Source: Helicobacteraceae bacterium
GTDB taxonomy: Bacteria; Campylobacterota; Campylobacteria; Campylobacterales; SZUA-545
Assembly (NCBI GenBank): GCA_031286325.1
Contig: JAITUT010000087.1
Coordinates: forward strand, 1 to 42,909
Direction: 5' to 3'
Length of the DNA: 42,909 bases
This document shows positions 35,687-42,909 of this stretch, in pieces. Position 1 is the stretch's first letter. Every line of letters begins with the position of its first letter. The position numbers were made by a program, and so were the translations under genes. The notes beneath the pieces were generated by a model. It was given only the letters and a program-made list of their open reading frames with translations. It was not told where the DNA came from and searched no databases.

Positions 35687-36185
35687 CCGCCGCCCCTTAA
35701 AGCTTTTTCATTGTCCGCAACTTGGACATAAGCATAACAGATCGCGGCTTATTCGCGGCTTTTCGCGCTTATTGGGCAAGATCGCGCGGCAAAACAAACG
35801 ATATGAAAAATATAATCTTGAAGCGAAAAAGCGCGATATTTTTATGCGGCGCGGAAAGGATTGCATCGTCTCGCCCAAGCTAGTGTTCGCGTATGTATTT
35901 AATCGGGTAATTTTGATGAATTAACTTATAAATTTATTAGAGACAACCGCATATACGCAATTCGTCCCTATTGCGGCGGGGAACACGGAAAATTTGCGTT
36001 TTATGTGTTTTCTGAAAATTTGGACGTTTTTTAGTTTGGCGCAAGAACTGACCGCAGAAAATTTTAATCTCATATCCCGCTCGTCATTACGTAAATTGCC
36101 GCGTGCGTAGGCGACAGATCGCGGCGAAACAAACGCCCGCGCCTTACTAATCGCCGCAAGATTCTAAGCGGCGCGAAAAATCGCT
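35687..36185. other. Gene-poor stretch with a possible gene relic
   Basis: About 500 bases without a convincing gene. A frame at roughly 35915-36035 reads FDELTYKFIRDNRIYAIRPY and on to FAFYVFSENLDVF, is locally AT-rich, lacks a start codon and is preceded by a stop. It may be the remnant of an acquired gene. GC-rich DNA flanks it. No RNA gene or terminator seen. Confidence 0.4.
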
Positions 36186-38156
36186 TTATTCCAGTCTGCC
36201 GTCTTTGGCGATCTTTAACGGTTGCGGCATATTGGCGTTTAATTTGACCATACATTCGTTTTCGTAGTAGAAACAACCCTCTTGCATAGCCTTGTTCAGC
36301 GCCGCGATCTCATTCTCGCCTCCGCCCTCGCAAACCACCTCGCCCCTCCAAGCGTTCATCGGCGCAAACCCGCTCCCGCTGGCGAAACTTAATTTGAGCA
36401 ACTTGCCTTTCCAGCCGCCATTGCCGAACTTCAGCTTTGAGCCCGCGTGCAAAGTAACCAAATCAAGTTGCGTGTTTCCTGAAAGCTCGGCGAAATTGCC
36501 GCCCGCGTATAGATCGCCGCCCGTGTTTTCCACGATTTTACCGCCGTCCAAATAGACTTTGCCAAGCGAGTAGATCGCGCTGCGCGGGGCAAAATTATGC
36601 GCGATCTCGCCGCCTTGCATACGAAATTCGCCCTCCGATCCGATATGCAAAACGCTAGTCGCGTTAGCTCGGTTGCCCGTGATTTTGATGTGATTTTTGA
36701 TATTCAGCGAGCCGCTTTGGACAGAAATTAACGGGCTCTGCGCCACGCCGCCGTTAAGCGTCAAGTTGCCGTCCAAAATTAACTTCGCCTCGGAATGGCG
36801 CAAGGTTATAAGCGGCTCCGCGCGGTTTTGACGTTTTATTATCTTCGCGGGATCGCCCGCGCCTTTGATCGTTATAACGCGCGCGTTTTCAATTATAATA
36901 GGCGCGGATTCGGCGTTCGTGAGAACTTCAATCCTGTCGCCGCTTAGAGCTTTGTTCGCCGCGCTTAAAAGATCGTTTTCGGCGAAACTTGCTTTGATCG
37001 CGCCGTCGCTACCTACGATCCTGATTGGAAACCTGAAAAATCCGTTGTTATCCAGCCCATAGCCGCTGATTTTCAAGGCGTTAGCGGGCTTGTGCGCGGT
37101 GAATACGCCGCCCGGGTGAATTTTGCGCGGCGAAAAACCCGTGAAAAATTGCTGATCGCGCATTAGTTTTTTTGCCTCGTCCAGCGCATCATCGTCTCCT
37201 AACAAATTCGCCGATCTGACAAGCCCGCTCCAATTGCTATCCGCCGCGACTTTCGCGACCTCGCCCTTGCGCGCGGCAAGGGTCAAAAAGCCGATTAACG
37301 CGTCGCCGCCGACTCTCGCCGCGCCTTTTTCCACATACAGATCGCCGTATTTGTTGTTTTCGATTTTGCCGCCCGTCATCGCGAAGTCTCCGCCGTAGCT
37401 GCAGACCGCGCCGCGAGCGGGATCGCGGCTGCCCGTTGAGTTGCCCACGATCAAGCCGCCCGTCATTTTGAACGCGCCGCCGTCTTTGATCGCTACCGCC
37501 GAGCAACTTTCGTTTCTTGCAATATTGCCGGTAATTTTCGCGCCCCGCGTCATTACAAACGCGCCTCCCGCCACAAAAACAAGCGAGTGTTCGGAGTTTT
37601 TTCTACCCACGAGACTGATGTTTCCCTTAAGCGAAAGCTCGCCCTTTTCGGCGATCCTGAACATATACCCGTTTTTGTCGATCGCGATCTGCCGCTCCGC
37701 GCCCACGCCGATTAGCGCGATTTTTTTTACGATCCAATCGCTCTCCGCGCTGGGCGGCAAAATCGCCTTTGAATACAAATAAACATTTAAGCCGTTCTCA
37801 TTTTTAGGGCAATTTTGCGGCTTTTTGCCGTTCGCGCAATCAAGCGCGTCTTTTAGTTTGGCAAAGTACGCGCCGATCCACTCTGCGCGCAATACGAGAT
37901 CGCCCTTTACGGGTTTCGCGAAATCGTATGGTTTGCCGTCCGCGTCATTCAGCCACCGCGCGAATTTGGGTTCGCTCGCGCCCACAAAAAAGCCGCCCTT
38001 TAACATACCGATCGTAGGGTCTTTGGGGCACTCCAAAATTTCGCCGTCGTTAATGTGCCGCTCGGATTTCATACCCTCCGCGCCGCCGTAGAAAAATGTG
38101 ATTTTCGCCGCGAAGAGATCGCAGGCGATAATCAGCGCAAGCAATAATTTATTCAT
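36186..38156 (-). CDS. Secreted protein with InlB-type B-repeat and beta-helix repeats
   Basis: 656 residues. Signal peptide MNKLLLALIIACDLFAA, then an InlB-type (Listeria-Bacteroides) repeat (about 18-93) with ITFFYGGAEGM, GFFVGASEP and KPVKGDLVLRAEW. Two blocks of parallel beta-helix repeats follow: GGAFVMTRGAKITGNIARN and GGAFKMTGGLIVGNSTG (about 195-245), and LTLNGGVAQSPLISVQ with NIKNHIKITGNRA and MQGGEIAHNF (about 470-560). There is no LPXTG or autotransporter barrel, so export beyond the periplasm is uncertain. Probably an adhesin-like or glycan-binding protein. It is minus strand, upstream of purE in order. Confidence 0.7.
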   Translation of the reverse strand: MNKLLLALIIACDLFAAKITFFYGGAEGMKSERHINDGEILECPKDPTIGMLKGGFFVGASEPKFARWLNDADGKPYDFAKPVKGDLVLRAEWIGAYFAKLKDALDCANGKKPQNCPKNENGLNVYLYSKAILPPSAESDWIVKKIALIGVGAERQIAIDKNGYMFRIAEKGELSLKGNISLVGRKNSEHSLVFVAGGAFVMTRGAKITGNIARNESCSAVAIKDGGAFKMTGGLIVGNSTGSRDPARGAVCSYGGDFAMTGGKIENNKYGDLYVEKGAARVGGDALIGFLTLAARKGEVAKVAADSNWSGLVRSANLLGDDDALDEAKKLMRDQQFFTGFSPRKIHPGGVFTAHKPANALKISGYGLDNNGFFRFPIRIVGSDGAIKASFAENDLLSAANKALSGDRIEVLTNAESAPIIIENARVITIKGAGDPAKIIKRQNRAEPLITLRHSEAKLILDGNLTLNGGVAQSPLISVQSGSLNIKNHIKITGNRANATSVLHIGSEGEFRMQGGEIAHNFAPRSAIYSLGKVYLDGGKIVENTGGDLYAGGNFAELSGNTQLDLVTLHAGSKLKFGNGGWKGKLLKLSFASGSGFAPMNAWRGEVVCEGGGENEIAALNKAMQEGCFYYENECMVKLNANMPQPLKIAKDGRLE

Positions 38157-38201
38157 AAAAATTCCTTTTAATTGTGTAATTTTAGCAAGATTGCGGCTAA
38201 T

Positions 38202-38690
38202 TTAGAGGATTTTTTCAATTAACGCCGAATCTTTTTCCACTTGCGCCGCGATCTCGGCGCGATCTTCGGCGAGTTTTTTCGCCACTTCGGGATCGCTCAC
38301 CGCCAAAATTTGCAACGCCAGATACGCCGCGTTAATCGCGCCGTTTATCGCCACGCACGCTACGGGCATTTTGGGCGGCATCTGCACGGTGCTGTAAAGC
38401 GCGTCTACGCCGTTTAACGCGCCGCTCGCCATCGGGACGCCGATTACGGGTTTGCTCGTGCGCGACGCGACCGCGCCCGCCAAATGCGCCGCCATTCCCG
38501 CCGCCGCGATGAACGCCGCGACATTGTGGTTTTCGGCGTAGGCGACATACTTCGCTAGACGATCGGGCGATCTGTGCGCGCTGGCGATCACAAGCTCGTG
38601 CGCGATCCCGAACTTTTCGAGCGTCATCGCGCAATCTTTCATTACCTCGTAGTCGCTTTTGCTGCCTAAAATTATTGCCACGAATTTCAC
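38202..38690 (-). CDS. purE: N5-carboxyaminoimidazole ribonucleotide mutase
   Basis: PurE class I, 162 residues, moves carbon dioxide from N5-CAIR to CAIR in purine synthesis. It shows ILGSKSDYEVMKD, the active-site SAHRSP (His) and AAGMAAHLAGAVASRTSKPVIGVP. Starts at GTG with AAGG ahead. No PurK is adjacent. Length matches the family. Confidence 0.95.
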   Translation of the reverse strand: MKFVAIILGSKSDYEVMKDCAMTLEKFGIAHELVIASAHRSPDRLAKYVAYAENHNVAAFIAAAGMAAHLAGAVASRTSKPVIGVPMASGALNGVDALYSTVQMPPKMPVACVAINGAINAAYLALQILAVSDPEVAKKLAEDRAEIAAQVEKDSALIEKIL

Positions 38691-38786
38691 GATTTTTGCC
38701 TTTAATGAACGGATTTTTCGCGTGGAATAATAACGAAATGGCTAAAATTTCACGAATTTTAGGCGGAATTTACGGGGGGCGCGACA

Positions 38787-39161
38787 ATGGCGTTTGAAAA
38801 ACCGAGCGGCTTTAGCCTCTGGCGCAATTTCATAAACTCTCTGAACGGTTTTATTGAGGTTTCGCGCCGCGAAAACCCGATGAAAGCCGAACTCATCGTC
38901 CTCGCGGCGGGCGTTTTGGTCTTGATTTTCTGGGACATCGCGATCTGGCAAAAGGCGGTTTTGCTCGTCTCGTTACTCCTAATAATCCTCGCCGAACTCG
39001 TAAATAGCAGTATTGAGCGCGTAGTCGATCTGGTTACGAAAGACTTTCACGAGCTAGCGAAACACGCCAAAGACGCGGCGAGCGCGGGCGTTTTGGTCGC
39101 GATCTTAATCGCCCTGATCGCGTGGGCGGTCGTCGCGCATATTTACTTTTTTGGAAGTTGA
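38787..39161 (+). CDS. dgkA: Diacylglycerol kinase
   Basis: 124-residue DgkA with three membrane spans: about 33-49, 51-70 and 97-120. The active-site segment is ILAELVNSSIERVVDLV (Glu and Asn-Ser-x-Ile-Glu motif), with ENPMKAE near residue 29. It phosphorylates diacylglycerol left by lipid recycling. Gap of about 95 bases from purE, which is divergent. A GGGGGG-rich site precedes ATG. Confidence 0.93.
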   Translation: MAFEKPSGFSLWRNFINSLNGFIEVSRRENPMKAELIVLAAGVLVLIFWDIAIWQKAVLLVSLLLIILAELVNSSIERVVDLVTKDFHELAKHAKDAASAGVLVAILIALIAWAVVAHIYFFGS

Positions 39162-39232
39162 TGTTGCCGTCGCTCAATTTAATAAAGACGCCGCGCGAAA
39201 AAATTTATGAACGAATCGCCCATAAGGAGACA

Positions 39233-39412
39233 ATGATGCCAAAAATGACGGAGCAAGAAGCAAGATCGCTTGATTTGGCGATCAGAAACGCCGAAATTAC
39301 GCTCGCAAAAAGCAAGGGCGGCTCTTTCGCCCGCGCGATCGCCGCGCGCAAAACGCCCGAGCGGGCGATAGGCGAACTTGCGCGCGAAAAAATCGCGGCG
39401 AGCGCGAATTGA
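39233..39412 (+). CDS. Small hypothetical protein
   Basis: 59 residues (MMPKMTEQEARSLDLAIRNAEITLAKSK and on to KIAASAN), basic and helical. AAGGAG lies four bases ahead of ATGATG, a strong ribosome site; the first or second ATG may be used. The stop is one base from the pyrC start, so they are probably co-transcribed. No family recognised. It could be a small partner or a regulator of the following enzyme. Confidence 0.65.
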   Translation: MMPKMTEQEARSLDLAIRNAEITLAKSKGGSFARAIAARKTPERAIGELAREKIAASAN

Positions 39413-39413
39413 T

Positions 39414-40646
39414 ATGCTGATCGCAAACGCTGTTTTAACGGATGCGAACGGGCAAAAGCAAGGCGCGTTGAGGATTGAAGATAATCTGATCGCGGATGTC
39501 GGCGATCTGGACGCGCGTGAAGGCGAAGAAATTTTAGACGCTGCAGGTTTGTGGCTGACGCCGGGTTTAATTGATCTGAACTTTCACCTTAAGGACCCTG
39601 GACACAAGCGCATTGAGACGATTGCCGAATCCACGCGATCGGCGCTCGCCGGCGGAATCACCACGATCTTAGCCGCCCCCGACACAACGCCGCCGATTGA
39701 AGACGAAACGGTTGCGGAATATATCCTCGCCAAAGCCACCGAAGCGGACGCGGCGCGAATTTTGTTCGCGGGCGAGATCGCGCGGCAAAACCGCTTGAAC
39801 AACATCGCCAAACTCTTCGCGGCGGGCGCGTCCGCGATCGCGGGAAGTTCCGCGCTGGATAGCAACATTTTGCGCCGCGCCTTTGAATACGCTCTAATGG
39901 CGGGCAAACCCGCGCTGATCTCGTGCCAAAACTCCGCGCTCGCGGGCAACGGCGTGATCCACGACGGCGAGATCGGCTCGCGACTCGGCTTGCCCGCGAT
40001 CGCGGATTACGCCGAGAGCAGCGAGGCGGCGCGGGTCGTGGAGATCGCCAGCGCGGTCGGTTGCAAACTCGTCGTGGAAGCGGTAAGCGCGAAACGATCG
40101 GTAGATTTGATCGCGGCTTTGAAACCCGCCAACGCAGTTTTGCAGACGCTTTTGCCGCACCTTGTATTGACGGACGAGGCGTGCGCGGGCTTTAATGTCG
40201 CCTGCAAATTAAACCCGCCTTTGCGTTCGGCGGCGGATCGCGCGGCTTTGATCAAGGCGGTGAAAGAAAGCGGCTCGGCGATCATCGCCAGCGGACACCT
40301 GCCGCAGGATATGTCCAGCCGCGACCGCCCGTTTGAGACGGCGAGCGCAGGGCTGGACATCGCGGGCTATTTTCTCAGCCTCGCGTACACGAAACTTGTC
40401 GCGGCGGGCGAAATGACGATCGCGGAATTTATTCGCGCCGCCGCTTTGATCCCAGCGCGAGTTTTGGGCGAAAACGCGGGATCGCTAACGGTCGGCGCGC
40501 GGGCGGATTTGATTCTGTTTGACCCCGCCGCTCGGCGCGAAGTCGGCTCGCGAGACGGCGTGGCGAAGAGCCCTTGGGACGGCGAAGTTTTGTTTGGGCT
40601 TGTGAAGTCCGCGATCGTGGGCGGGCGGCTCAAAAATTTGCGATAA
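39414..40646 (+). CDS. pyrC: Dihydroorotase homologue, probably catalytically inactive (PyrC-prime-like)
   Basis: 410-residue class I dihydroorotase-type amidohydrolase. The fold is clear (PGLIDLNFHLKDPGH, GGITTILAAPDTTPP, IPARVLGENAGSLTVGARADLILFD), but catalytic positions are lost: the D-x-H-x-H-x-R-D motif reads D54-L-N56-F-H58-L-K60-D61; the usual DHAPH near the end is IASGHLPQ. Active enzymes make dihydroorotate from carbamoyl aspartate. Non-catalytic PyrC-prime proteins in other bacteria bind aspartate carbamoyltransferase (PyrB) as a structural partner, the most likely role here. Start after one base from the small gene. Confidence 0.85.
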   Translation: MLIANAVLTDANGQKQGALRIEDNLIADVGDLDAREGEEILDAAGLWLTPGLIDLNFHLKDPGHKRIETIAESTRSALAGGITTILAAPDTTPPIEDETVAEYILAKATEADAARILFAGEIARQNRLNNIAKLFAAGASAIAGSSALDSNILRRAFEYALMAGKPALISCQNSALAGNGVIHDGEIGSRLGLPAIADYAESSEAARVVEIASAVGCKLVVEAVSAKRSVDLIAALKPANAVLQTLLPHLVLTDEACAGFNVACKLNPPLRSAADRAALIKAVKESGSAIIASGHLPQDMSSRDRPFETASAGLDIAGYFLSLAYTKLVAAGEMTIAEFIRAAALIPARVLGENAGSLTVGARADLILFDPAARREVGSRDGVAKSPWDGEVLFGLVKSAIVGGRLKNLR

Positions 40647-41720
40647 ATGGAAATTTTAGAGTATCTCTCCGGCGTCAAATTCAAAAAAGATCGCTACAAA
40701 CCGCGCAAAATACAGATCGCTAGCGATCGCGCCCTCGTTTTCGGCGCGCCTAAGGCTGGCAAAACCGCGCTGTTGCTGGATAAGATCGCCGGCGAAAACG
40801 CGCTTTACATTGACTTAAAAGACGATCGTTTAGCGGGAAATTTGCCCGCGATCGCGGCGAATTTGCCGTCTTTTTGCGAGAAAAAATCACTGAAAATTTT
40901 GGTGATTGACAACTACGACGCGGCTCTAATCGCGCCCGAAAATTTGCCGAATTTGGAGCGGATTTTTCTCGCCGCGCCGCGCCGCTTTGAGATCGCGGGT
41001 TTTGATACCGCGGAGCTTTTTTTGCCTGATTTTGAGGAGTTTTTGAGCCTGAGCGCGAAGAGCGACGAGAGAGCGGCGTTTGATGAATTTTTGCGATCGG
41101 GGGCGTTAATTGAGACATTAAATTTGGACGAAACCGAACGCGCGAAACGCAAACAAGAGATTTTATCTTTGATTGCCGAAAACGCGCCGCAAAAAAAACA
41201 TATTTTGAACTTTTTTTTATTAAAATCCGCTCAAATTTTCACGCCGCACCAAGCGTATGAAACGCTTAAAAGCAAATATAAAATTTCAAAAGACGCGGTT
41301 TACTCTTATTTTGCCGAAACAAAAGAAAAAAGATTGTTATTTTCCGCTGAAAAATTTGAGAATAAAAACGCGCCGAAAAAGTATTATCCATTTGATCACG
41401 CGTTGCGCGAGGCGATCACGATTGACAGATCGTTTGTAAAGTCGTTTGAGTGCGCGATCGCGCTCGAATTAATTAAACGCGAAAAAACATTGTTTTATTC
41501 TGAGGGAATTGATATTTATATACCGAATGAAAAACGCGCCGTGATCGCAGCTCCGTTTGCGGCGAAAGAACATATTTTAGATCGCGTTAAAAAATTCGCG
41601 AAAATTCCTATAGAAAAAGCGGAATTTATTACTATGAATTTGAATGAGAGTTTTTACTATGAAGCAAATGAGTTTTTGGTAGAAGCCGCGCCTTTTTGGG
41701 AGTGGGGATTGCGCCAATGA
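40647..41720 (+). CDS. AAA+ type ATPase (DUF4143-like C-terminus)
   Basis: 357 residues. Walker A is GAPKAGKTALLL (33-44), Walker B ILVIDNYDAAL (near 84-94), and the second half resembles the helical/nuclease-like C-terminal domain of ATPases of the AAA_14/DUF4143 group. Starts directly after the pyrC stop and overlaps rnhB by four bases (ATGA). An ATP-binding protein next to rnhB is also found in Helicobacter. Function unknown. Confidence 0.8.
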   Translation: MEILEYLSGVKFKKDRYKPRKIQIASDRALVFGAPKAGKTALLLDKIAGENALYIDLKDDRLAGNLPAIAANLPSFCEKKSLKILVIDNYDAALIAPENLPNLERIFLAAPRRFEIAGFDTAELFLPDFEEFLSLSAKSDERAAFDEFLRSGALIETLNLDETERAKRKQEILSLIAENAPQKKHILNFFLLKSAQIFTPHQAYETLKSKYKISKDAVYSYFAETKEKRLLFSAEKFENKNAPKKYYPFDHALREAITIDRSFVKSFECAIALELIKREKTLFYSEGIDIYIPNEKRAVIAAPFAAKEHILDRVKKFAKIPIEKAEFITMNLNESFYYEANEFLVEAAPFWEWGLRQ

Positions 41721-42634
41721 ACGGCAATTTGTGCGGTATAGACGAGGCTGGGCGCGGCTGTTTAGCAGGGCATTTGGCGATCGCGGGAGCGGTTTTTAAT
41801 AAAACTTTGAACTTTGATAAAAGTTTGCTAAAAGACTCCAAAAAATTAAACGAGAAATCCCGCGAGGAGTTAGCCAAAGTTATTATGGAAAACAGCGTTT
41901 TTCATATAGAGATTTTTGAGCCTATTGATATTGATAATTTTGGATTAAGCGAGTGCATTAAAAAAGGTTTAACGGCAATTAAAAATAATATAAAATCTGA
42001 AAAATATCTATATGACGGCAATACTAACTTCGGGATTAAAAATATAGATACTTTAATTAAAGCCGACAGCAAAATTAGCGAAGTTTCCGCCGCTAGTATT
42101 TTGGCTAAAACCGCCAGAGATAATATATTTTTAAAATCCGCGCAAAGTTTAGCGATTAACAACTATAACTTTGAAAATAATAAAGGCTACGGCACAGAGG
42201 ATCACTTTGAGGCGATTTTTTGGCGCGGGGTTACGCCGTTGCATAGAAAATCTTTCGCCCTTTACGGCAGTTCTTACGAAAATAAAAAAAACAGCAATAC
42301 GTTTAATTTGTTTTCAGCGCGAAAAGATATTAAGAATCTTGACGATCTAGCCGTAAATATCGCTGAATTTTCAAACAAGATCGCTCAAATTTTAATTTCG
42401 TGGAAAACAAGCGATCAAAACATTTACGAGCTCTACAAAGACGCCGAAAAAAATATCGCGGCGATCAAGAACAACGGCGAAATTTGCGAAATCTGGAGTA
42501 TTTTCAAGCAAAATATCATCAAAAATATCCCTAAAATGAACGAGAAAGATCGCTTTCTAGCATTCAGCCTCGCCGAAAACGCGAAAAACCTCCAAAAAAT
42601 CGCGCCGAAACTAAAACCGCTCGCCGATCAATAA
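41717..42634 (+). CDS. rnhB: Ribonuclease HII with long C-terminal extension
   Basis: 305 residues. RNase HII removes RNA from RNA/DNA hybrids and single ribonucleotides. Motifs: CGIDEAGRGCLAG (Asp9-Glu10), KDSKKLN, LYDGN (Asp100), IKADSKISEVSAASILAKTARD (Asp117) and HRKSF. This ends near 185; usual epsilon proteins are about 190-210 residues. The other about 115 residues (from NTFNLFSARKDIKNL) are charged, helical and not recognised. Start at ATG 41717 (overlapping the ATPase stop) gives MNGNLCGIDEAGRG. Confidence 0.92.
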   Translation: MNGNLCGIDEAGRGCLAGHLAIAGAVFNKTLNFDKSLLKDSKKLNEKSREELAKVIMENSVFHIEIFEPIDIDNFGLSECIKKGLTAIKNNIKSEKYLYDGNTNFGIKNIDTLIKADSKISEVSAASILAKTARDNIFLKSAQSLAINNYNFENNKGYGTEDHFEAIFWRGVTPLHRKSFALYGSSYENKKNSNTFNLFSARKDIKNLDDLAVNIAEFSNKIAQILISWKTSDQNIYELYKDAEKNIAAIKNNGEICEIWSIFKQNIIKNIPKMNEKDRFLAFSLAENAKNLQKIAPKLKPLADQ

Positions 42635-42909
42635 CGCTTTCAATACGCAAATGTGAAGTTGAAATGCCGCGACGGGTTTTGTCAACATTTTTTATGTCAA
42701 AGTCCGCCAAACCCGTGATAAACGGATCGCAAATATCGGAGAGTATAGAGATCAAGGTGATTGAAACGGAAGAGCTTATGAGCATGGAGACAAGCTTATG
42801 AAATTATCAAGCGGCTCGCGGTTCTGCGGCTCGCGGTTCTTTGCCTCGCGCGGAGAGAGCGGAGATCAAAAAAGTTGAGTAACCGCCATATCCGCCGTCT
42901 GCGCGATCA
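42635..42909. other. Window end: short possible ORF and tandem repeat
   Basis: A 35-codon frame (ATG 42694, TGA 42799-42801) begins MSKSAKPVINGSQISES and overlaps the ATG of another small frame at 42798 (MKLSSGSRF). In that second frame GCGGCTCGCGGTTCT occurs twice in tandem at 42811-42840. Neither frame matches a protein I know; the first could be the start of a truncated gene. No ribosome site of note. Confidence 0.35.
42811..42840. repeat. Tandem 15-base repeat GCGGCTCGCGGTTCT x2
   Basis: Two exact adjacent copies between the last short frame and the window edge, possibly a slippage-prone tract of a surface or secreted gene start, or plain intergenic repeat. Divisible by three, so length change would keep frame. 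Confidence 0.6.

Noticed and set aside
36070-36276. 68-codon minus frame near the secreted protein end
   Set aside because: Overlaps the 3' end of the beta-helix gene in another frame, basic composition, no ribosome site.

Overview
The window looks like chromosomal DNA of a motile member of the Campylobacterota (formerly Epsilonproteobacteria). The case rests on gene content and order: hisC directly upstream of fliF, cheY overlapping prmA, an AAA+ ATPase overlapping rnhB, an epsilon-type flagellin behind a sigma-54-like promoter, a short RpoZ, and a DksA-type regulator. Native DNA is full of the octamer GCGATCGC. The interposed accessory genes are AT-rich and lack it by eye, so the octamer marks island edges well. 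A gut or other host-associated lifestyle is only an inference, from immunity-like genes and a secreted InlB-repeat/beta-helix protein.

Layout. 1-1039: AT-rich acetyltransferase (cut by the window edge) and lipoprotein. 1158-5340 (minus): rubrerythrin, guaB, a long intergenic stretch, flagellin. 5464-6986 (plus): pgsA, rplM-rpsI. 7042-10821: AT-rich island 1, holding a two-methyltransferase/HNH-nuclease restriction-modification operon and then two unknown genes, each preceded by a near-identical leader repeat. 10978-11919: moaE and a HIT protein, then a terminator. 12086-15486 (minus): UvrD/Rep helicase and a phage tape-measure remnant. 15794-17317: dksA, a membrane protein, an ABC ATPase. 17475-18215: AT-rich single-gene island with a predicted winged-helix/nuclease. 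18403-20717: DAHP synthase, cheY, prmA. 20743-24823: dnaG, an alpha/beta hydrolase, a sugar-transferase relic, a GT9 heptosyltransferase-like gene. 24957-27745: hisC-fliF. 27748-30268: AT-rich island 2 with immunity-like cassettes, a pseudogene and a truncated tyrosine integrase, ending at tRNA-Arg(CCG). 30460-42634: TonB receptor and membrane partner, rpoZ, a propeller/solenoid tail-anchored protein, a secreted beta-helix protein, purE, dgkA, a pyrC-like gene, the AAA+ ATPase and rnhB.

The most notable signal is the repeated cassette junction shared by islands 1 and 2. The stop codon TAA of one gene forms the first bases of a conserved segment (TAAARCCGCA-ATG) that encodes a lysine/glutamate-rich leader of the type MKNEEKESLK, after which an unrelated small gene begins. 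Five related copies occur (about 7042, 9648, 10215, 28630 and 29235). Several neighbours look like orphan immunity genes; one is a SUKH/YrhA-type protein. This suggests cassettes exchanged by recombination at the leader, with expression through translational coupling or from the flagellar (fliF) operon. The nucleases and methyltransferases in island 1 and at 17475 suggest that the same accessory slots also carry defence functions.
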